Assembly: GCF_001693775.2 (NCBI RefSeq)
Contig: NZ_MBEW02000006.1
Location: forward strand, 56,675-120,674
From: Criibacterium bergeronii
GTDB lineage: Bacteria; Bacillota; Clostridia; Peptostreptococcales; Filifactoraceae
Length of the DNA stretch: 64,000 bases
Direction of reading: 5' to 3'
Made by a program: the position numbers and the translations under genes. Of this stretch, positions 45,552 to 56,337 are shown in pieces; the first letter of the stretch is position 1, and each line of letters starts with the position of its first letter. The notes under the pieces were generated by a model. That model did no database searches, was not told the DNA's origin, and saw only the letters and a program-made list of their open reading frames with translations.

Positions 45552-45600
45552 TGTATATATATACTATACACAATATATACAAAATAGACTTTGATGTCAA
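45552..45600 (-). promoter_or_regulatory. promoter and probable GntR operator
   Basis: On the minus strand: TTGACA (45595-45600), a 17-base spacer, then TATATT (45572-45577). Directly downstream is an imperfect palindrome TGTATA...TATACA (45552-45570) over the expected start of transcription, well placed for autorepression. Confidence 0.6.
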
Positions 45601-45629
45601 TAGAAATTTTAAAATTTTTAATTCAAACA

Positions 45630-45668
45630 AAAAACCTCCCAGCACTTTTATTGCATAAGGAGGTTTTT
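45630..45668. terminator. hairpin upstream of the GntR operon
   Basis: AAAAACCTCC (45630-45639) pairs with GGAGGTTTTT (45659-45668). On the minus strand it ends transcripts coming from the threonine-aldolase-like gene; the symmetry allows both directions. Confidence 0.7.
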
Positions 45669-45762
45669 AAAATATATTAGTTATCAAAATAAATCACTTT
45701 TAAAATCTTTTATAAATTTATTGTCTTGGCACAATGTATATTTTGATTTATTTTCTATCTGT

Positions 45763-45945
45763 CTATTCATCTTCTTCCAGCTCTTTTTCTATATCGTCAA
45801 CTCACTCTTGGAAACTATTATAGCTTTTATATTTTTCAGGGGGTGCTATTATATCTTCTGTTTCTCTCATTGCCTCTAGGGTTTCTTCGTTTGGGATTTC
45901 TTTTTTTATATCATGGAATTCTCCTAAGGTAAAAAATTTAGGTTT
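45763..45945 (-). pseudogene. RelB/DinJ-like antitoxin C-terminal fragment, with in-frame TGA
   Basis: The minus-strand frame reads FHDIKKEIPNEETLEAMRE, then YKSYNSFQE, TGA (45802-45804), then VDDIEKELEEDE and TAG. IPNEET-x-EAM is the usual C-terminal signature of RelB/DinJ antitoxins. The DNA-binding N terminus and start are missing (TAG closes the frame at 45946). No toxin is next to it. Confidence 0.45.
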
Positions 45946-45956
45946 CTAAATTTGAA

Positions 45957-46982
45957 TTACATATTTAATAATAATTCTATCAATTCATCAACTTTTTTAG
46001 CGTCCGTTGCCCAAGAGGTAACTATTCTTATAACGGATGTTTTTTCGTCTAACACATAAGGCACTTCCACAGCAAAACTTTGTTTTAGCTTTTCTATTTG
46101 TGCATTAGATATTTGCATAAATATTTGGTTGCTTTCCACCTCGCTGTAAAATTTGTATTTAGATTTTAATTTGTCATAGATTTTTATTGCTAAATCGTTA
46201 GCATATTTTGCCAACTCAAAATATAAATTATCTCTGAACAGCTCTGCAAAGCTTATGCCAATTATCTTTGATTTAGCAGATATTGAGCCACGACATTTCA
46301 TTTGACGGGTAAATTCTTTTTTTAGAGCGTCATTATTTATGACTACTGCCTCACCCATAGGAGCACCATTTTTTGTGCCACCGATGTAAAATACGTCAGT
46401 GTATTTGGCTAGCACTTCTTTTTTTATGTCATTTTTGTCAGAGCAAAGGGCAGAGCCTAGCCTTGCACCATCTAAAAATAAATACAAATCGTATTTCTTG
46501 CACATTTCCCATATAGCCTTTAGTTCGTCCAGCTTGTATATTGAGCCAAGCTCAGTTGAGTTGGATATATACACAGCTTTTGGCAGGCTCATGTGGTCGT
46601 CTTTTAAATTTACTTCCATAATTTTTTCTATATATTTTGGGTTGAGCTTGCCGTTTTCATTTGGGCAATTCATTATTTTATGACCGGACGCCTCTATTGC
46701 TCCACCTTCGTGCACGTTTATATGAGCGGTATCAACAGCTATTACAGCCTCAAAACTCCTAGTTAACATTGCGTCTATTATAGTCAAATTTGTTTGAGTG
46801 CCTGCCATGAAAAAATATACATCAGAATTTGGGCAGTAAAAACTCTTTTTTATCAGTTCCTTTGCCTCATCGCAAAATTTATCATCACCATAGCCTTTTG
46901 TCTGCACCATGTTATTTTTTGTAATAGCGTCTAAAATTTTTTCGTGCATAATTTCATTGTAATCATTGATAAAATAATACAT
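45957..46982 (-). CDS. low-specificity L-threonine aldolase family enzyme
   Basis: A PLP enzyme of 341 residues that would split threonine (or allo-threonine) to glycine and acetaldehyde. Motifs are FMAGTQTNLTIIDAM (about 58-72), HINVHEGGAIEASGH (about 87), LFLDGARLGSA (PLP Asp and Arg) and the Schiff-base lysine in GGTKNGAPMGEA (about 200-211). It fits the family length. GGGGGAATA lies before the ATG. Beta-eliminating amino-acid lyases share the fold, so the substrate is not certain. Confidence 0.82.
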   Translation of the reverse strand: MYYFINDYNEIMHEKILDAITKNNMVQTKGYGDDKFCDEAKELIKKSFYCPNSDVYFFMAGTQTNLTIIDAMLTRSFEAVIAVDTAHINVHEGGAIEASGHKIMNCPNENGKLNPKYIEKIMEVNLKDDHMSLPKAVYISNSTELGSIYKLDELKAIWEMCKKYDLYLFLDGARLGSALCSDKNDIKKEVLAKYTDVFYIGGTKNGAPMGEAVVINNDALKKEFTRQMKCRGSISAKSKIIGISFAELFRDNLYFELAKYANDLAIKIYDKLKSKYKFYSEVESNQIFMQISNAQIEKLKQSFAVEVPYVLDEKTSVIRIVTSWATDAKKVDELIELLLNM

Positions 46983-47353
46983 TATTCCCCCTAAAAAATA
47001 TATAAGTATGTAACTAAATTTTGATAGCTTTACTAGAATTTATCTAAACATATTATGACATATTATATACAAAAATTCCATAAAAATCGTTATTAAATAG
47101 TGATGGATTAATTTTATAAAATTTCATTTATAAAACACCTTTAAAATCAAAAAATAAATTTTTAATAAAAAATAGAACCATTTCAAATGAAAAGTAATAT
47201 AATAATGAAAGCGGGGGTATGAAAGAATTCTAAGAAATACATTTAAAATTTGTTAGAATTAGTTTAAATCCTAGTAAATATGTGTTATAATCTTAATAAT
47301 ATATTAATTTTTCGTATCACATAAGATACAGCCCTGTTAGGAGGTTAAAGTGT
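46983..47353 (+). promoter_or_regulatory. intergenic region with V-ATPase operon promoter
   Basis: No gene is present. The divergent region is very AT-rich. The best promoter is an extended -10, TGTTATAAT (47283-47291), about 60 bases before the first V-ATPase gene, with no consensus -35. GTTAGGAGG just before the first gene is its ribosome binding site. Confidence 0.5.
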
Positions 47354-47662
47354 ATGGAAAATGAAATGATTGACAAGATAGTGCAGGCAGAACGGGAAGC
47401 GAAAGATTTTGAAGAGGAGGCTAAAAAAAATAAGGAGCATACCATAGCAGATGCTGAGGATATTGCTGAAAAAAATAGGCTACAATTCGAAGCTGAAAAG
47501 AAAACCTTAAAAGAAAGATTGGACGAATCCACCAGTCAAAAAAATAAGGCTGTCTTAGAGCAGTACCTAGCAGAATCACAATCAGAAATAAACAACCTAA
47601 AGCAAAAGGTATCCGACGACAAAAACTCAGCTATCACCTTAGTAATGTCACTAATCAGTTAA
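47354..47662 (+). CDS. ntpH: V-type ATPase peripheral stalk subunit G/H
   Basis: This 102-residue, highly charged protein (EREAKDFEEEAKKNKEHTIA) is almost all coiled coil. It pairs with subunit E to form the outer stalk that holds the catalytic head. The assignment rests on its composition and first position in the operon, as subunit H/G genes have little fixed sequence. AGGAGG is upstream. Confidence 0.75.
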   Translation: MENEMIDKIVQAEREAKDFEEEAKKNKEHTIADAEDIAEKNRLQFEAEKKTLKERLDESTSQKNKAVLEQYLAESQSEINNLKQKVSDDKNSAITLVMSLIS

Positions 47663-47696
47663 ACAGAAAAATCATGTGCAAGGAGGTGTATGATAT

Positions 47697-49739
47697 TTGG
47701 CTAAATTAAAAATGCAAAGCGTCAATATAGCAGGTATGAAACAAGATCAAAAGAAAATAATTGAAACTTTGCAAAGGCTTGAAGTAATGGACATAAAACA
47801 GCTTGACTCTCAAGAAGACGAAAAAAGTAAAAAACTATCATCTGAGATACTTCAAGAAAAAGAGAGCATAAAAAAAGACCTTGATATCAGCAATGACGCC
47901 CTAGAAATATTAAAAAGTCATGCTACCATATCAGAGCCATTTGTTCTTGTCGGCAGGCAAACCATGACAAAGCAGAGCTATGAAAATTACGAAAAAGAAA
48001 ATTTGCAGCAGGATTTGTCATTAGCCGTCGAGCTAATTGAGGCAGAAAAAAAAGTAAAAGAAAATATCAACAAAATCTCTCAACTGTATGCGAAAGTAGA
48101 AGCTGTTAAGCCTTGGGAAAAATTAAATGTGCCACTAGATTTTTCAGGCACACAGACCACATCTTTTTACTTGGCAAACATACAAGGACAAAAAACTAAG
48201 CAAGAAGTAGATAAGATTATACAAGCTAAATTAGACGAAGAAAATGAAACAATCTACTTTGAAACCACAGTAGTATCCAGCTTAGATGTACTTACTTACA
48301 TTACAGCTACCTGTTTAAAACAAGATGAGGAAAAGTTTTTATCGGCTTTAAGGGCGTCCGGCTTTGTCAGAGTAATATTTACAGAGGACGTGACCTCCTC
48401 CAAATTAATCGAGAATTCTCTAGCAAGCATACAGCAATTAAAACAGCAAAACGATGACATTATAAACTCTCAGATAATTTCTAAATCATCAGAAATAGAC
48501 AGATTAAGACTATTAAATGATTATGAAAAAATGAGAAATGACCAAGTGGACGAGCTATCCAACTTATATGTCTCTAAAGAGGCTTTCGTATTAGCCGGAT
48601 ATGTGCCAAAGGTTAAATCAGAAGAATTAAAAAATTTAGTTGAGCAAAATTTCAACGCATATGTTGAGCTACAAGATACCGACCCTAATGACGAGGAAGT
48701 ACCGGTATTACTAAAAAACAACGGTTATTCAGCACCGCTGGAAGGCGTGGTAGAGGCTTATAGCTTGCCGGGTGCAACAGATATAGACCCTACAGGGATA
48801 ATATCTATATTTTATTATTTCATGTTTGGCATGATGTTATCTGATGCAGGTTATGGCTTGCTGATGTTTTTAGCAACGTCTATAGGCTTGGTTGCATATA
48901 AAGACAAGCTAGAGACACGCATGAAAAATATGCTTGCTATGTACTGGTTTTGCGGAGTATTCACCATTTTTTGGGGTATAATGTTCGGTTCATTCTTTGG
49001 CGACCTGATAGGCGTAGTATCAAAAACCTTCTTTGGCTCAGATTTTAAATTTGGACCGATGTGGTTTGACCCGGTAAGTCAGCCGATGAGACTTTTGACA
49101 TTTGCACTGATAATAGGTGTAGTACATCTGTTCACAGGCTTATTTATAAAAGGTATCCAATTAGTACAGCAAAAAGACTACAAAGCTTTATTTGCTGATG
49201 TAATTTCATGGTTTGGAATACTTATAGGTTCGCTTATAGTATTACTTTCTACTGAGATGTTAGGAAATATTTTCGGTTACACACCGTCAATGCCTGCTGG
49301 GATATTGACTTTTGGTAAATACCTAGCAATAGCATCAGCTATATCAATCGTCCTTACCAATGGTTCATCACCAAATATAGGTGCTAAAATTGGGCAGGGC
49401 TTATATGCGTTGTATGGCATTTCAAGCTATTTAAGTGATGTACTTTCTTACTCAAGACTATTGGCATTAGGTCTAGCTACTGGAGTTATAGCATCTGTTA
49501 TAAATATGATGGGTTCTATGGTTGCGACAGGCATAGGCGGCTTTATTGGTGCTATAGTTTTCATTGCGATAATGATATTCGGACATTTGGCTAATTTTGC
49601 TATAAACGCATTAGGAGCGTATGTTCATACAAACCGTCTACAATATGTAGAGTTATTTGGCAAGTTTTATGATGGCGGAGGCAGAAAATTCTCCCCTCTA
49701 AAAATGAATACTAAATATTACAAATTTAAGGAGAGGTAA
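47697..49739 (+). CDS. ntpI: V-type ATPase subunit I (a)
   Basis: This 680-residue membrane subunit forms the half-channels beside the K ring. The first ~340 residues are the cytoplasmic arm (coiled coil, stalk attachment); the rest has about eight membrane helices. The essential arginine lies in SYSRLLALGLATGVIASV (R587). It starts at TTG 47697 with AAGGAGGTG upstream. It precedes subunit K by 3 bases. Confidence 0.95.
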   Translation: MAKLKMQSVNIAGMKQDQKKIIETLQRLEVMDIKQLDSQEDEKSKKLSSEILQEKESIKKDLDISNDALEILKSHATISEPFVLVGRQTMTKQSYENYEKENLQQDLSLAVELIEAEKKVKENINKISQLYAKVEAVKPWEKLNVPLDFSGTQTTSFYLANIQGQKTKQEVDKIIQAKLDEENETIYFETTVVSSLDVLTYITATCLKQDEEKFLSALRASGFVRVIFTEDVTSSKLIENSLASIQQLKQQNDDIINSQIISKSSEIDRLRLLNDYEKMRNDQVDELSNLYVSKEAFVLAGYVPKVKSEELKNLVEQNFNAYVELQDTDPNDEEVPVLLKNNGYSAPLEGVVEAYSLPGATDIDPTGIISIFYYFMFGMMLSDAGYGLLMFLATSIGLVAYKDKLETRMKNMLAMYWFCGVFTIFWGIMFGSFFGDLIGVVSKTFFGSDFKFGPMWFDPVSQPMRLLTFALIIGVVHLFTGLFIKGIQLVQQKDYKALFADVISWFGILIGSLIVLLSTEMLGNIFGYTPSMPAGILTFGKYLAIASAISIVLTNGSSPNIGAKIGQGLYALYGISSYLSDVLSYSRLLALGLATGVIASVINMMGSMVATGIGGFIGAIVFIAIMIFGHLANFAINALGAYVHTNRLQYVELFGKFYDGGGRKFSPLKMNTKYYKFKER

Positions 49740-50225
<486 letters not shown>

Positions 50226-50267
50226 TTAGTCTATAAAACCGATAAAATTAATAATAGGGGGATAGAT

Positions 50268-50864
50268 ATGACGGGACTTGATAAAATCCTCGATGAAATA
50301 AAGCTAAAAGGGCAGCAAAAAGCTAAGAAAATTGACGAAGAGGCTCAAAAATTATCTTCTGAAATATTGCAAAAAGCAGAGCTTGCTCTTGCTCAGCAAA
50401 AGGAAGAATTTGCTAAACAAAACGAAAAATTTGAAAAGCTTGAGCTGGAAAAAGGATTATCCAGTGCCTTATCTCAAAAAAATAAGGAGATATTAAAGAG
50501 CAAACAGGAACTTATAGTTGAAGTTATTGAAGATGCGAAAAAATATATCTCAAATTTGGACAAGGATAAATCAAATGAGTTTTGGGGCAAAATAGCTGCT
50601 AAATACGCTCACAAAGAGGACGGAATAATAAAATTAAATAGCAAAATACAAGACCAGGATAAAGCGGCGTTTGTAGATAGCTTGAACAAGGCTTTAGAGC
50701 AAAATTCCAAGGGAAAACTTACTCTATCTGATGATACAATCAAGTCGGATACCGGTTTTGTAATGATATATGGAGACGTAGAAGAAAATTGTACTCTTGA
50801 TGCTGTAATGGATAACAATCAGGAGCTTTTACAAGATAAGTTGAACGAGTACTTGTTCGGATAG
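50268..50864 (+). CDS. ntpE: V-type ATPase subunit E
   Basis: This 198-residue peripheral stalk subunit has a long N-terminal coiled coil (KLKGQQKAKKIDEEAQKLSS) and a globular C-terminal domain (LSDDTIKSDTGFVMIYGDVE, the typical SGG-x-G-like segment here SDTGF). It binds the head and partners with the G/H subunit. AGGGGGATAG precedes the ATG. It ends 9 bases before subunit C. Confidence 0.88.
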   Translation: MTGLDKILDEIKLKGQQKAKKIDEEAQKLSSEILQKAELALAQQKEEFAKQNEKFEKLELEKGLSSALSQKNKEILKSKQELIVEVIEDAKKYISNLDKDKSNEFWGKIAAKYAHKEDGIIKLNSKIQDQDKAAFVDSLNKALEQNSKGKLTLSDDTIKSDTGFVMIYGDVEENCTLDAVMDNNQELLQDKLNEYLFG

Positions 50865-50873
50865 GAGGATGCC

Positions 50874-51839
50874 ATGGCAAAAGACGAATATATATTCGCG
50901 GTAGCAAGGGTAAAAGCTATGGAAAATGAGCTACTAAAAAAACAAGATATCGACTCGCTTATTAGTGCTACAAACATGGATGCAGTCCAAAGAATACTTG
51001 TTGACAAAGGCTTGATACAAAACGAAACAGAAATGAATAATTTTGTGGAAGTGCAAAATAATAAGCTTTGGAGCTTTATATCAGAGTTGACACAGGACAA
51101 GGGTGTATTTGTAACAATAAAATTAAAAAATGATTTTCACAATGCAAAAGTAGCCATTAAATCGGAATATATGGGACAGGACAACGAAAACTTATACGAG
51201 CAAGATAGTATAATCTCGTATAAGGAGATAGAAACTGCTGTAAAAACAAAAACTTTTTCAAATTTGCCTGCTTTTATAGCACCTTATGTAGAAAAAGCTT
51301 ATGAAATAATATTCAAAACAAATGACCCACAGCTTTCTGACAGTATTTTAGACAAAGGACAGCTATTTGCTATGAACGAGTTTGCACAAAATAATGGCAG
51401 TGATGTACTTATCGACTATGCAAAAACTCAAGCTACCATAGCAGACATAAAAATTGCTGTCAGGGGAGCGAAAACAAAAAAAGACCAAAGTTTTTTTGAT
51501 AACGCTCTTAGCGGAGTATCAGAATTTAATTTAAATCAGCTATCTAATATAGCCTCTCAGGGAGAAGATAGCCTATATTCCTTCTTAGAAAATTCAGGCT
51601 ATACAGAAACAGTGGATTTATTAAAGGATGACTTTTTGCGTTTTGAAACATGGGCAGACAACAAAATTATGGAGGACATAGAAAAACAAAAATATGTATT
51701 TACCACTATATCTCCAATAATTGCCTATATATTAGCAAGACAAAATGAAATTAAGAACGTAAACATTATAATAGCATCAAAGAAAAATGGTATAAATGAA
51801 GAAGATATAAGAAAGATGGTGACAAAGTCTTATGTATAA
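50874..51839 (+). CDS. ntpC: V-type ATPase subunit C (d)
   Basis: This 321-residue soluble funnel-shaped subunit links the central stalk to the K ring. The start (YIFAVARVKAMENELLKKQD) and the end (ARQNEIKNVNIIIASKKNGI) are typical of the prokaryotic C/d subunit. The start has GGAGGATGCC. Its stop overlaps the start of subunit F by 8 bases. Confidence 0.9.
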   Translation: MAKDEYIFAVARVKAMENELLKKQDIDSLISATNMDAVQRILVDKGLIQNETEMNNFVEVQNNKLWSFISELTQDKGVFVTIKLKNDFHNAKVAIKSEYMGQDNENLYEQDSIISYKEIETAVKTKTFSNLPAFIAPYVEKAYEIIFKTNDPQLSDSILDKGQLFAMNEFAQNNGSDVLIDYAKTQATIADIKIAVRGAKTKKDQSFFDNALSGVSEFNLNQLSNIASQGEDSLYSFLENSGYTETVDLLKDDFLRFETWADNKIMEDIEKQKYVFTTISPIIAYILARQNEIKNVNIIIASKKNGINEEDIRKMVTKSYV

Positions 51840-52152
51840 AATAGCGGTTTTAGGTGACAAAAACAGCATACAAGGCTTTTTGGCAATAGGTCTTTCAGTA
51901 TTTTCTCCAAACGGATACGAGGAAGCTAAAGATATACTGCATGACCTTGTTGAGCAAGAATATGGTATAATCTATATAACAGAAGAGTTTCAAGAAATGT
52001 TACAAAAAGAAATTGATGAATATGCAGACTCATATTTACCGGCAATAATCCCAATACCCGGAGTAAAGGGCAACACCGGCAAAGGAATGCTAAATGTTAA
52101 AAAATCTGTAGAACGTGCAGTAGGCTCAGATATTATTTTCGGCAACGATTAA
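51832..52152 (+). CDS. ntpF: V-type ATPase subunit F
   Basis: This 106-residue Rossmann-like protein (MYKIAVLGDKNSIQGFLAIG, then IIYITEEFQEML and a PAIIPIPG loop) is part of the central rotor stalk with subunit D. The PxIIPIPG motif is characteristic. It overlaps the end of ntpC and lies 17 bases before ntpA. Confidence 0.93.
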   Translation: MYKIAVLGDKNSIQGFLAIGLSVFSPNGYEEAKDILHDLVEQEYGIIYITEEFQEMLQKEIDEYADSYLPAIIPIPGVKGNTGKGMLNVKKSVERAVGSDIIFGND

Positions 52153-52169
52153 AAAAAGGTGGTTAACAT

Positions 52170-53939
52170 ATGGAAAAAGGTGTTATCAAGAAAATTGCGG
52201 GACCACTCGTAATTGCATCTAATATGAAACACGCAAATATGTTCGACGTTGTGCGTGTTAGTGAAAGACGCCTCATCGGTGAAATTATAGAAATGCACGG
52301 TGATGAAGCGTCCATACAGGTTTACGAAGAAACCTCAGGTCTAAAACCGGGAGAAGAAGTAGTATCAACCCAAATGCCACTTAGTGTAGAGCTAGGACCT
52401 GGACTTATTGGTGGTATATATGATGGTATACAAAGACCGCTAGAAAAAATCATGGAAAAAGTAGGTACAAACCTGCAAAGAGGTGTAGAAGTACCATCAC
52501 TAGACAGAGAAAAGAAATGGAATTTTGAACCAACACAGTCTGTCGGCAATCATGTAGAGCAAGGCGATGTACTTGGTACAGTAGAAGAAACAGAAGTTGT
52601 TACACAAAGAATAATGGTACCTGTTGGCATTAGTGGTGAACTTATTGATATAAAATCAGGAGAATTTTCAGTAGACGAAGTAATCGCTAAAGTAAGAACA
52701 GAAAATGGCGAAGAAAAAGAAATTACTATGCTACAAAAATGGCCAGTGCGTGTGCAAAGACCATACAAGCAAAAATTCTCACCAAACATACCACTTATCA
52801 CAGGACAAAGAGTTATAGATACATTATTCCCAGTTGCAAAAGGTGGGGTTGCAGCAGTACCTGGACCATTTGGTAGCGGTAAGACAGTTGTACAGCACCA
52901 ATTAGCAAAATGGGCAGATGCAGAAATAGTAGTCTACATAGGCTGCGGAGAACGTGGTAACGAAATGACTGACGTTCTAAATGAATTTCCGGAACTAGTT
53001 GACCCTAAGACCGGAGAGTCCTTGATGAAAAGAACTGTTTTAATAGCAAACACTTCAGATATGCCGGTTGCTGCACGTGAGGCGTCTATATATGTAGGTA
53101 TCACTATAGCAGAATATTTCAGAGATATGGGATATTCAGTAGCACTTATGGCAGACTCCACTTCACGTTGGGCAGAGGCACTTCGTGAAATGTCAGGTCG
53201 TCTTGAAGAAATGCCGGGCGAAGAAGGTTATCCAGCATACCTAGGCTCAAGACTTGCTCAATTCTATGAAAGAGCAGGACTAGTTGACACACTTGGTCAA
53301 GAGCCAAGACGTGGTGCACTTTCAGTTATAGGTGCAGTTTCTCCTCCGGGAGGAGATATTTCTGAGCCGGTTTCTCAGGCAACACTGCGTATAGTAAAAG
53401 TTTTCTGGGGACTAGACGCAAACCTAGCATATAGGAGACATTTCCCAGCCATTAACTGGCTAACAAGCTATTCATTGTATGCAGATACATTAGGAAAATG
53501 GTTTGAAACAGAAGTTGACGAAGATTGGATGAAACTTAGAGCCAAAATGATGGGACTACTTGATGACGAATCAAGACTACAAGAAATAGTTCAATTAGTC
53601 GGTATGGATGCACTTTCTTCAGAAGATAGACTAAAGATGGAGGTAGCACGTTCAATCAGAGAAGACTATCTACACCAAAATGCCTTCCATGACATAGACA
53701 CCTTTACATCCGGTAAGAAACAGGCAAAACTGATGAGACTTATATTTGCCTTTTATGATGAGTCCTTAAAAGCATTAAAATCAGGTACAAAAATATCTGA
53801 AATTGAAAAAATGCCTATTAGAGAGGACATAGGTAGATATAAATACACAGAAGAAAAAGACATTCAGCAGGCTTACGACAACATAATGGATAAGCTTAAA
53901 AAAGAAATGCAAGAAATTACGAACAAGGAGGATAAATAA
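52170..53939 (+). CDS. ntpA: V-type ATPase catalytic subunit A
   Basis: The ATP-hydrolysing subunit, 589 residues. The P-loop is GPFGSGKTV (about 231-239), the A-subunit-specific non-homologous insert (about 110-190) is present, Walker B is in [13 protein letters not shown], and [20 protein letters not shown] is the conserved glutamate loop. GGTGGTTAAC precedes the ATG. Its TAA overlaps the ATG of ntpB (TAATG), giving coupled translation. Confidence 0.98.
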   Translation: MEKGVIKKIAGPLVIASNMKHANMFDVVRVSERRLIGEIIEMHGDEASIQVYEETSGLKPGEEVVSTQMPLSVELGPGLIGGIYDGIQRPLEKIMEKVGTNLQRGVEVPSLDREKKWNFEPTQSVGNHVEQGDVLGTVEETEVVTQRIMVPVGISGELIDIKSGEFSVDEVIAKVRTENGEEKEITMLQKWPVRVQRPYKQKFSPNIPLITGQRVIDTLFPVAKGGVAAVPGPFGSGKTVVQHQLAKWADAEIVVYIGCGERGNEMTDVLNEFPELVDPKTGESLMKRTVLIANTSDMPVAAREASIYVGITIAEYFRDMGYSVALMADSTSRWAEALREMSGRLEEMPGEEGYPAYLGSRLAQFYERAGLVDTLGQEPRRGALSVIGAVSPPGGDISEPVSQATLRIVKVFWGLDANLAYRRHFPAINWLTSYSLYADTLGKWFETEVDEDWMKLRAKMMGLLDDESRLQEIVQLVGMDALSSEDRLKMEVARSIREDYLHQNAFHDIDTFTSGKKQAKLMRLIFAFYDESLKALKSGTKISEIEKMPIREDIGRYKYTEEKDIQQAYDNIMDKLKKEMQEITNKEDK

Positions 53940-55318
53940 TGCCAAAAGAATATAGAACCATACAAGAAGTAGCAGGACCTCTAATGTTTGTAAAAGATGT
54001 TGAAGACGTAGCCTATGATGAGCTTGGAGAAATAGAGCTTGCCAACGGAGACAAAAAGCGTTGCAAGGTACTGGAAATAAATGGTACAAATGCAGTAGTA
54101 CAATTATTTGAAAGCTCCACAGGCATAAATCTAGCTGAGTCTAAAGTAAGATTTTTAGGTAGAAGTATGGAGCTGGGCGTATCAAAGGATATGCTAGGTA
54201 GAGTATTCGATGGACTAGGCAGACCAAAAGATGGCGGACCTGAAATATTACCTGAAAAAAGATTAGATATAAACGGCGTACCTATGAACCCGGCAGCAAG
54301 AGACTATCCTCAAGAATTCATTCAGACAGGTGTATCTGCCATAGATGGGCTAAACACACTAGTTAGAGGACAAAAGTTACCAATATTTTCAGCCAGTGGA
54401 CTTCCACACGCTAACTTAGCCGCGCAAATCGCTAGACAAGCACAGGTTAGAGGTACAAACGAGCAGTTCGCCGTAGTATTTGCAGCTATGGGTATAACTT
54501 TTGAAGAGGCACATTTCTTCACAGAAAGCTTTACTCAAACAGGAGCAATAGACAGAACAGTAATGTTTGTCAACCTTGCAAATGACCCTGCAGTAGAAAG
54601 AATATCTACACCGCGTATGGCACTGACAGCTGCCGAATACCTAGCATTTGACCTAAATATGCACGTCCTTGTAATACTTACAGATATCACAAACTACGCA
54701 GACTCACTTCGTGAAATATCAGCAGCAAGAAAAGAAGTACCTGGACGTAGAGGATATCCGGGATATATGTATACCGACCTTGCTACAATGTATGAAAGAG
54801 CAGGTAGAAAAAAAGGACATACAGGAAGCATCACAATGATACCAATCCTAACAATGCCTGAAAATGATAAAACTCACCCAATCCCTGACCTTACCGGATA
54901 CATCACAGAAGGACAGATAATACTGTCTAATGATTTGTATAGACAAGGCATTACACCACCGGTAGATGTACTTCCATCCTTATCAAGACTTAAAGATAAA
55001 GGCATAGGCAAGGGAAAAACTAGAAAAGACCACGCAGATACAATGAACCAATTATTTGCAGCTTATGCTAGAGGAAAAGAGGCAAAAGAATTAATGGTAG
55101 TATTAGGTGAGGCTGCCCTTACAGAAATAGACTTACTTTATGCAAAATTCTCAGACGAATTTGAACAAAGATACGTTTCACAAGGCTACGAAACCAATAG
55201 AACCATAGAAGAAACATTGGACTTAGGCTGGGATTTACTTGGAATATTACCAAAGAGTGAGCTAAAGAGAATAAAAGACGAATACATCGAAGAATTTTAT
55301 AAACCAAGACAAAACTAG
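53939..55318 (+). CDS. ntpB: V-type ATPase non-catalytic subunit B
   Basis: This 459-residue partner of A in the hexameric head carries no P-loop; the equivalent segment reads [20 protein letters not shown], as expected for the regulatory subunit. The conserved arginine loop region ([20 protein letters not shown]) completes the catalytic site of A. It starts within the stop codon of ntpA. The next gene in the row is not ntpD but an EamA transporter. Confidence 0.98.
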   Translation: MPKEYRTIQEVAGPLMFVKDVEDVAYDELGEIELANGDKKRCKVLEINGTNAVVQLFESSTGINLAESKVRFLGRSMELGVSKDMLGRVFDGLGRPKDGGPEILPEKRLDINGVPMNPAARDYPQEFIQTGVSAIDGLNTLVRGQKLPIFSASGLPHANLAAQIARQAQVRGTNEQFAVVFAAMGITFEEAHFFTESFTQTGAIDRTVMFVNLANDPAVERISTPRMALTAAEYLAFDLNMHVLVILTDITNYADSLREISAARKEVPGRRGYPGYMYTDLATMYERAGRKKGHTGSITMIPILTMPENDKTHPIPDLTGYITEGQIILSNDLYRQGITPPVDVLPSLSRLKDKGIGKGKTRKDHADTMNQLFAAYARGKEAKELMVVLGEAALTEIDLLYAKFSDEFEQRYVSQGYETNRTIEETLDLGWDLLGILPKSELKRIKDEYIEEFYKPRQN

Positions 55319-55382
55319 ATATAAATTGTTGACAAAATGATAATAAATATATTTTTAAATATTAGACAGTAAGGGGTATTTT

Positions 55383-56273
55383 TTGAACCATACAGGTGAA
55401 ATTGCAGCATTAAGTGCAGCTTTTATTTGGGCGTTTAACGGCTTAATAGTTGAGCGGAAAACGAAAAATATCCCTCCGCTAGTCTTAAATTTTATAAGAT
55501 TATCTATAGCATTAATTTTAGTGACTATAATAACACTATTTGATAACGGTTCTATAATAGAGCCAAACATCACAGCAAGACAGTGGTTTTGGATGCTGCT
55601 GTCAGGGGTGTTAGGCTTTACTATGGGGGATACCTTTCTTTTCAAGTCATTTCAAACCATAGGAGCACGATTATCTACGCTGATATATAACTTTTATCCA
55701 GTAGTAGTTGCACTAATTAGTTTTTTTCTTTTTGGTGAAACCCTGACAAGCTTTAATATATTGGCAATAGTGCTGGTAATAAGTGGTATTCTTTTAGTTG
55801 TAAATAAAAAGCCGAAAGATAGTGGCGATTACTCTGCTTATAAAATCACACTAAAGACACTGTTACCTGTTTCTATAGCTATTTTAGGGCAATCACTGGG
55901 CTTAGTGACGAGTAAATATGCACTGGAAACCTTGACAACAATGGCGGGTACGCAAATACGCCTTATAGGCGGATTATTTGGCATAACAGCAATATTTGCT
56001 ATACAAAACAAATGGAATAAACTAAATGTAATTCGAGGTGATAGAGCATCTTGCATAGCTATTGCATACGTTGGTGTGTTTGCAACATTTTTAGCTGGAC
56101 TATTATCCATGATAGCTATAAAATTTGCACCGGCAGCAGTAGCATCTGCACTTATGTCAACTACACCGGTATTAGTCCTACCGGCGTCATGGATTACCAC
56201 AAGACAAAAGATATATCCTGTAGAAATTATAGGAGCAATATTAGCTTTAAGTGGGATTACATTGCTAATATAA
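55383..56273 (+). CDS. EamA/DMT superfamily transporter inserted in the V-ATPase operon
   Basis: This 296-residue membrane protein has ten helices in two EamA halves (GEIAALSAAFIWAFNGLIVE near the N terminus; VSIAILGQSLGLVTSKYALE in the second half). The start is TTG 55383 with AAGGGG upstream. Members of this superfamily export or import amino acids and other metabolites, and the substrate here is unknown. It lies between ntpB and ntpD on the same strand with short gaps (64 and 64 bases) and is therefore probably co-transcribed. Such a gene is not part of known V-ATPase operons. Confidence 0.88.
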   Translation: MNHTGEIAALSAAFIWAFNGLIVERKTKNIPPLVLNFIRLSIALILVTIITLFDNGSIIEPNITARQWFWMLLSGVLGFTMGDTFLFKSFQTIGARLSTLIYNFYPVVVALISFFLFGETLTSFNILAIVLVISGILLVVNKKPKDSGDYSAYKITLKTLLPVSIAILGQSLGLVTSKYALETLTTMAGTQIRLIGGLFGITAIFAIQNKWNKLNVIRGDRASCIAIAYVGVFATFLAGLLSMIAIKFAPAAVASALMSTTPVLVLPASWITTRQKIYPVEIIGAILALSGITLLI

Positions 56274-56337
56274 GATTTAAAAAAGAGTTCTAAAATTTTA
56301 GTATCACTCTTTAACTATTTAATAAGGGAGGGATATA

